Shown here piece after piece: positions 58,957 through 64,000 of a stretch of DNA of 64,000 nt. How positions within the stretch are numbered: the stretch's first letter is position 1; the number at the start of each line of letters is the position of its first letter. The position numbers and the translations under genes were made by a program. The DNA comes from an uncultured Collinsella sp. GTDB lineage: Bacteria; Actinomycetota; Coriobacteriia; Coriobacteriales; Coriobacteriaceae. The DNA lies in contig URPK01000006.1 of NCBI GenBank assembly GCA_900549715.1, forward strand, positions 1-64,000. Reading direction: 5' to 3'. Below the pieces are notes generated by a model, which searched no databases, was not told the DNA's origin, and saw only the letters and a program-made list of their open reading frames with translations.

Positions 58957-59883
58957 ATGGAAGCACAGGAAAACTCCCAGACTGAGCAGAATGGTCAGGC
59001 GCCCAAGAAGCGCGAGCTGGCGCTCGTATCGCGCAGCACCTATATCAAGGAGAAGGCGCTGCAGTGGATCTTCTTTGCCTGCGCGTTCTTGGCGGTTGTT
59101 ACCGTCATCCTGATTTTTGTCTTTACCACGTACTCGGCGCTGCCCGTCTTTACCGACATCGGTCTGGCGGACTTCTTTAGCTTTACGTGGGCGCCCTCTG
59201 AGGGTCACTACGGCATCGTGTCGCTGCTTGCCGGCTCGGGTCTGGTGACCGTCGGCGCGCTCGCCATGGGTGTGCCCCTAGGCGTGGGCACGGCCGTGTA
59301 TCTGGTCGAGATCGCCAGCAAGCGCGTGCGCAAGCTCATCAGCCCTGCCGTTGACCTGTTGGCCGGCATCCCTTCTATCATCTATGGCTTCTTTGGCATG
59401 ATCATCATCCGCCCGTTTATCGCACAACTGACCGGCGGTCTTGGTTTTGGCGCGCTGACGGCGTGGTTCGTGCTCGCCATTATGATCGTGCCCACCATCA
59501 CGACGCTTACCATCGATGCTCTCAATTCCATTCCCATGGGCATTCGCGAGGCATCGTATGCCATGGGTGCCACCAAGTGGCAGACTATCTATAAGGTCGT
59601 GTTACCTGCCGCCAAGCTGGGTATCGTGGATGCCATCGTGCTGGGTATGGGCCGTGCCATCGGCGAGACCATGGCCGTGCTCATGGTCGTGGGTAACGCC
59701 CCGGTTATTCCCGACAGCATTGCGAGCCCCATCTCGACGCTCACGAGCCAGATTGCGCTCGACATGAGCTATTCCTCGGGTCTGCATCGCTCGGCGCTGT
59801 TCGGCATGGGCGTGGTCCTGTTTATCATTTCCGCCACGCTGGTGGGCATCGTCCGCCTGGTTTCCAAGAAGAAGAGGGGGTAG
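58957..59883 (+). CDS. pstC: Phosphate ABC transporter permease PstC
   Basis: Predicted 308-residue inner-membrane permease with six spans. The N-terminus is a hydrophilic tail (about 35 residues). The EAA loop, where the ATPase docks, is REASYAMGATKWQTIYKVVLP, and AIGETMAVLMV follows, both typical of PstC. A GAAGGGGAG ribosome site precedes the ATG. It pairs with PstA from the next gene to form the channel. Confidence 0.95.
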   Translation: MEAQENSQTEQNGQAPKKRELALVSRSTYIKEKALQWIFFACAFLAVVTVILIFVFTTYSALPVFTDIGLADFFSFTWAPSEGHYGIVSLLAGSGLVTVGALAMGVPLGVGTAVYLVEIASKRVRKLISPAVDLLAGIPSIIYGFFGMIIIRPFIAQLTGGLGFGALTAWFVLAIMIVPTITTLTIDALNSIPMGIREASYAMGATKWQTIYKVVLPAAKLGIVDAIVLGMGRAIGETMAVLMVVGNAPVIPDSIASPISTLTSQIALDMSYSSGLHRSALFGMGVVLFIISATLVGIVRLVSKKKRG

Positions 59884-59886
59884 GCT

Positions 59887-60792
59887 ATGTCCGATTCCGT
59901 TGACACGACGGTCGATACGACCTCGTCGCGCGAGCGCATCAAGCGTGCCCTTTCCCACGGCAAGAAGGGCCGCATCAACAAGGACCTGTCCAACAAGATC
60001 ATGCTTGGCGTGTTCCGTGCCGCGGCATACATCACCACGCTGGTGCTGGTCGCTATCATCGCCTACGTGGTCATCAACGGCCTGCCACACATCTCGCTCG
60101 ACTTTATCTTCGGTTGGCCCCAGGGCGTCAACGCCGAGGGCGGTATTTGGCCCACGATCGTCTCGACCGTCTATGTGACGGCGCTCGCCATGCTTATCTG
60201 CACGCCGATCGCTGTGCTGGCAGCCGTCTATCTGGCCGAGTACGCCAAGCAGGGCAAGATCGTCGAGCTCATTCGCTACGCTGCTGACGCTTTGGCCTCG
60301 GTGCCCTCCATCGTTATGGGCCTGTTTGGCTACGCCTTGTTTGTCGAGGCCATGGGCCTGGGCCTTTCGATGGTCTCGGCCGCTCTGGCGCTCGCGCTCT
60401 TGATGCTTCCCATCGTCATGCGCACCACCGAAGAGGCCATTCGCGCCGTCCCGCGCTATATCCGTTGGGGCGCGTACGGCCTGGGCGCCACCAAGTGGCA
60501 GGTTGTCTCCAAGATTGTGCTTCCTTCTGCCTTTGGCCGTATTGCCACGGGCATTGTCCTTGCCATCGGCCGTGCCATTGGCGAGACCGCCGTGGTGCTC
60601 TACACCATGGGCCAGGCCATCAATCTACCTATCTCGCCGCTCGATTCCGGCCGCCCCATGACCGTTCACCTGTACCTGCTTGCCAACGACGGCATCAACA
60701 TGAACGCAGCCTACGGCACCGCGCTCTTGCTGATGGTGATCATTCTGGCCTTCAACCTGTTTGCGCGCTTCCTGTCGCGCAAGCGTCGCTAG
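59887..60792 (+). CDS. pstA: Phosphate ABC transporter permease PstA
   Basis: Predicted 301-residue second permease subunit with six spans. The ATPase-docking loop is RWGAYGLGATKWQVVSKIVLP, with AIGRAIGETAVVLYTMG after it. The N-terminal 35 residues are charged and cytoplasmic. It starts three bases after pstC, and pstB follows after 12 bases, so the operon is tight. Confidence 0.95.
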   Translation: MSDSVDTTVDTTSSRERIKRALSHGKKGRINKDLSNKIMLGVFRAAAYITTLVLVAIIAYVVINGLPHISLDFIFGWPQGVNAEGGIWPTIVSTVYVTALAMLICTPIAVLAAVYLAEYAKQGKIVELIRYAADALASVPSIVMGLFGYALFVEAMGLGLSMVSAALALALLMLPIVMRTTEEAIRAVPRYIRWGAYGLGATKWQVVSKIVLPSAFGRIATGIVLAIGRAIGETAVVLYTMGQAINLPISPLDSGRPMTVHLYLLANDGINMNAAYGTALLLMVIILAFNLFARFLSRKRR

Positions 60793-60804
60793 TTAAGGAG
60801 TCCC

Positions 60805-61608
<804 letters not shown>

Positions 61609-61700
61609 TCGGTGCGACTAGTCCCAAGCCGATCGGACCTGGTCCGGTGCGTATTCACTGTGCGGGCTGCATGACCGCACCCAACTGATTGGAGTGAACC

Positions 61701-62558
61701 ATGCGCAAACTGTTTTCCCGTCAGCTCGTCGAGGCCCGTCACGAGATGCTGAGCATCTATGAGGCCGTCGATCTGGCTCTCCACGATGCCGTGAAGGCCT
61801 ATGTGACCGACGACCGCAAGCTCGCCACCAAGACCAAGAAACGTACGCTTTCGATTGACGCGCGCTGCGCCAACCTGGAGGCCGTCTGCTACAACCTGAT
61901 CGCCACGCAGTCACCGGTCGCCTCCGACTTCCGCCTGCTTCAGACGATCATCTACGTCGACTTTAACCTGCAGCGCATGACCGATAAGGTCCGTCAGATC
62001 TGCCGTGCCACGCGTCATATGATCAAGGCCGACATCTCGCTGCCCCAGGAGCTCGTCGGTACGGTTGAGGCCGAGGCCGAAGCTGTTTACCAGGTGCTGG
62101 GCTCTTCGCTTTCTGCGCTCGTCACCAATGACATGTCCATCATCTGCAACCTGGCCGTCGAGGACGAGCCAGTGCACGCCGCCTACGAGAAGTTCTTCCG
62201 CACCTTTAACCGTATGGATACGGGCGACTTTATGGACGACGACAGCAACTATGACGACCTGCGCCGCGCCATCATGGTTTCGCGCTACCTCGATCGCATC
62301 GCTTCCATTTCCATCGATGCCGCTTGCCGTCTGACCTTCCTGTTGACTGGTCAGCGTATGAACGCCGGCGATATCGCCCGCATTGATGAGGACGAGCTCG
62401 AGAGCATGCGCGTGCCTTCGGGCGAGGGTGTTATCATGAGGCCCGCCGTCGACGCGCGCTACGTTGCCAAGGTGCCCGCCAACGAGGTCAGCGAGGGTCT
62501 TCGCTACCTGCTCGATCATCTTGAGGACGAGGACGATGGCGAGGACGACGAGGAGTAA
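61701..62558 (+). CDS. phoU: Phosphate transport regulator PhoU
   Basis: Predicted 285-residue, all-helical PhoU protein that restrains phosphate signalling and Pst activity. Two repeated three-helix bundles are visible, with metal-binding acidic pairs in DARCANLEAVCYNLIA and in the second half (SRYLDRIASISIDAACRL). It is longer than the usual 220-240 residues because of a C-terminal extension ending in an acidic tract (EDEDDGEDDEE). GGAGTGA is the ribosome site. No PhoR/PhoB pair is in the window, so the signalling partner is elsewhere or absent. Confidence 0.93.
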   Translation: MRKLFSRQLVEARHEMLSIYEAVDLALHDAVKAYVTDDRKLATKTKKRTLSIDARCANLEAVCYNLIATQSPVASDFRLLQTIIYVDFNLQRMTDKVRQICRATRHMIKADISLPQELVGTVEAEAEAVYQVLGSSLSALVTNDMSIICNLAVEDEPVHAAYEKFFRTFNRMDTGDFMDDDSNYDDLRRAIMVSRYLDRIASISIDAACRLTFLLTGQRMNAGDIARIDEDELESMRVPSGEGVIMRPAVDARYVAKVPANEVSEGLRYLLDHLEDEDDGEDDEE

Positions 62559-62595
62559 GTAGCCCCGTTCGTCGAAAGATTGTAAATACCTAAGT

Positions 62596-62630
62596 GAGCG
62601 CGGCCTTGCACATGCGGGGCCGCGCTCTTG
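62596..62630 (+). terminator. Terminator of the pst operon
   Basis: GAGCGCGGCC and GGCCGCGCTC form a perfect 10-bp stem with a 12-base loop and a short TTG tail. Confidence 0.7.
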
Positions 62631-62677
62631 CGTTAGCATGGGACTACTTGTTTGGCTGTCAGCGGAGGCGATTGGCA

Positions 62678-63415
62678 ATGGATAACTATTTGGATTTGAT
62701 GCGCGCTCGCCGCGAGCAGATTCTGGAACGTTTTTATGCGGCGCTCGATCGCGCGGGCCGCCCCCACGACGCCGCGCGCCTCATTGCCGTGTCCAAGACC
62801 GTTGGTGTCGATGAGACTGTTGCTGCCATCCAGGCGGGGTATCGCCATTTTGCCGAGAACCGCCCGCAGGAGCTGGTTCGCAAGCTCACGGGTCTGGCGG
62901 AGCATCCGGAGCTGCCCGAGGTGCGCTTCGATATGATCGGCAACCTGCAGACCAATAAGATCAATGCGGTGCTGGGCTCAGCCGAGCTGATTCACTCGGT
63001 GGGTTCGCTGCATCTGGCACAGGCGATCTCGAGCCGTGCTGTCCGCAAGATTGAGGCAGGCGAGCTCGCCGGCCCCCAGCGTGTGCTCATCGAGGTCAAT
63101 GTGAGTGGTGAGGAGTCGAAGGGAGGCTTTTCGCCCGATGAGATTCGCGCCGCCGCGGGTGAGCTTGCGGAACTTGAGGGAATTTGCGTACAGGGGCTTA
63201 TGACTATGGCGCCCCGGGGGAATAAGGATGTGGCACGCCGCACCTTTGCGGGGCTTCGTGAGCTGAGGGATGAGCTGGAGGCTGCGCATCCCGATTTGAA
63301 CCTGCCTGAGCTTTCCTGCGGCATGAGCGAGGACTTTGAGCCTGCCCTTGAGGAGGGCTCTACGCTCGTTCGCCTGGGCAGGGTAGTATTTAGCCCGGAG
63401 TTTGCAGTAAAATAA
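62678..63415 (+). CDS. yggS: PLP homeostasis protein, YggS family
   Basis: Predicted 245-residue alanine-racemase-fold protein without racemase activity that binds pyridoxal phosphate and buffers it. The PLP lysine is in LIAVSKTVGVDE; FAENRPQEL (normally GENY/GENR), HMIGNLQTNK-like FDMIGNLQTNK and the phosphate-site GMSEDFEPAL follow. AGCGGAGG is the ribosome site. It occupies its classical place just before sepF. Confidence 0.94.
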   Translation: MDNYLDLMRARREQILERFYAALDRAGRPHDAARLIAVSKTVGVDETVAAIQAGYRHFAENRPQELVRKLTGLAEHPELPEVRFDMIGNLQTNKINAVLGSAELIHSVGSLHLAQAISSRAVRKIEAGELAGPQRVLIEVNVSGEESKGGFSPDEIRAAAGELAELEGICVQGLMTMAPRGNKDVARRTFAGLRELRDELEAAHPDLNLPELSCGMSEDFEPALEEGSTLVRLGRVVFSPEFAVK

Positions 63416-63475
63416 GGCTCTGAAGTGCGCACTGATTATCGGGGCGCCTGCACTAAACCGCGAGAGGACACAACC

Positions 63476-64000
63476 ATGGGCTTCCTTGACGAGATTAAAA
63501 ATAAGATGCACCTGGGCGGCCAGCAGGGTTACGACCAGGGTTATGGCCAGGACGACGACTACGGCTACGATGACGGCTATGACGATAGTTATCAGGGCAA
63601 CGGCTACGGCGGTGCTTCGGGCGAGGGCTTCTACACCCAAGACGAGCCGAGCAACGGCCTGCTTGGTCAGACGCGCCGCGGTGAAGCTGAGTCGGTTGCC
63701 GTGTATACGCGCTCCGGTCAGCTGGTCGGCGATGACTCCCGCCATGCCACGACGTATAACCCGCCTTCGCGCTCGCAGGACAGTGTTGCGAGCGGTTATC
63801 GTCCTGGTGCCTATGACACGCCGTCGAGCTACGCCGAGAACACCCGCGCCCGTGCCGCCGCTGCACCCGCGCCTGCACCGAGCGATGCCTCGGCCTATGC
63901 GAGCAATATCATCAACGCCACGCCGCAGCTGCCGGCCTATGTCCTGCGCCCCGAGAGCTATGACGACGTGGAGACCGTGGTGCGCCGCGTTCGCACCAAG
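63476..64000 (+). CDS. sepF: SepF, FtsZ membrane anchor (N-terminal part, runs off the window)
   Basis: The first 175 codons of a SepF protein, which bundles FtsZ and ties it to the membrane in bacteria without FtsA. The start MGFLDEIKNKMHLGG is the amphipathic membrane-binding helix. A long, low-complexity Gly/Tyr/Asp linker (about 16-50), then a Ser/Ala-rich linker lead to the conserved core, which begins LPAYVLRPESYDDVETVVRR at the window edge. Assignment rests on this start, the first strand of the core, and the position after ftsZ, pgeF and yggS. The linkers are longer than in many SepF proteins. Confidence 0.88.
   Translation, partial: MGFLDEIKNKMHLGGQQGYDQGYGQDDDYGYDDGYDDSYQGNGYGGASGEGFYTQDEPSNGLLGQTRRGEAESVAVYTRSGQLVGDDSRHATTYNPPSRSQDSVASGYRPGAYDTPSSYAENTRARAAAAPAPAPSDASAYASNIINATPQLPAYVLRPESYDDVETVVRRVRTK

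Overview
The window looks like a chromosomal segment of a high-GC Gram-positive gut anaerobe of the class Coriobacteriia, most likely Collinsella or a close relative. That is an inference from gene content: a dcw cell-wall/division cluster that ends in ftsZ without ftsA and is followed by pgeF, yggS and sepF; an arginine deiminase locus; two acetate kinases plus phosphotransacetylase; and strong G/C-ending codon use. No rRNA or tRNA gene and no CRISPR array was seen.

Layout. 1-9.9 kb: housekeeping genes (C69 dipeptidase, lipid kinase with a 30-residue membrane peptide behind it, RNase D, zinc metallopeptidase, exonuclease VII xseA-xseB, HIT protein), then a lower-GC LysR regulator and MFS transporter pair. 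10-14 kb: two tandem diverged acetate kinase genes converge on pta, the acetate/ATP branch. 14.3-19.1 kb: UDP-galactopyranose mutase and a glycosyltransferase, then a minus-strand group (DJ-1/PfpI, Maf, P1 peptidase). 19.4-24.2 kb: a GC-rich accessory block (DMT transporter, 6-phospho-beta-glucosidase, beta-glucoside PTS EIIBC) with a switch-like leader in front and a decayed IS3-family element behind. 24.3-28.1 kb: RNA methyltransferase and polyphosphate kinase (minus strand). 28.5-35.7 kb: arginine catabolism: arcA, an arcT-like aminotransferase, a second essentially identical arcA, arcB and a YfcC-type antiporter. No carbamate kinase is present here. 36.3-41.2 kb: DUF1846 protein, small winged-helix protein, pyrG, xerD. 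41.4-57.1 kb: mraZ-rsmH-ftsL-ftsI-murF-mraY-murD-ftsW-murG-murC-murB-ftsQ-ftsZ, without murE. 57.3-64 kb: pgeF, a complete pstSCAB-phoU operon, yggS, and the start of sepF, which runs off the window.

The non-coding part is unusually structured. (1) A 147-bp element occurs twice with identical length (4506-4652 and 35845-35991); three stems differ in sequence but keep their pairing, while the single-stranded blocks are nearly unchanged. This is the best candidate for an undescribed structured RNA or DNA element. (2) Several long nested inverted repeats (12962-13092, 16570-16678, 16771-16895, 36131-36199, and a smaller one at 24189-24237) share an architecture but not a sequence and sit at gene ends, like REPIN/MITE elements. 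(3) Both arcA copies have the same promoter plan (two RCCGTTC heptamers 21 bp apart, identical spacing to the -10) and a two-hairpin leader. (4) The mra promoter region carries an SOS-box-like palindrome and G-rich TGGGG repeats resembling MraZ sites.

Functionally the window joins energy metabolism from acetyl-CoA and arginine, phosphate uptake and polyphosphate storage, envelope sugar synthesis, and the core peptidoglycan/septum machinery. All assignments come from reading the sequence; no database search was run.
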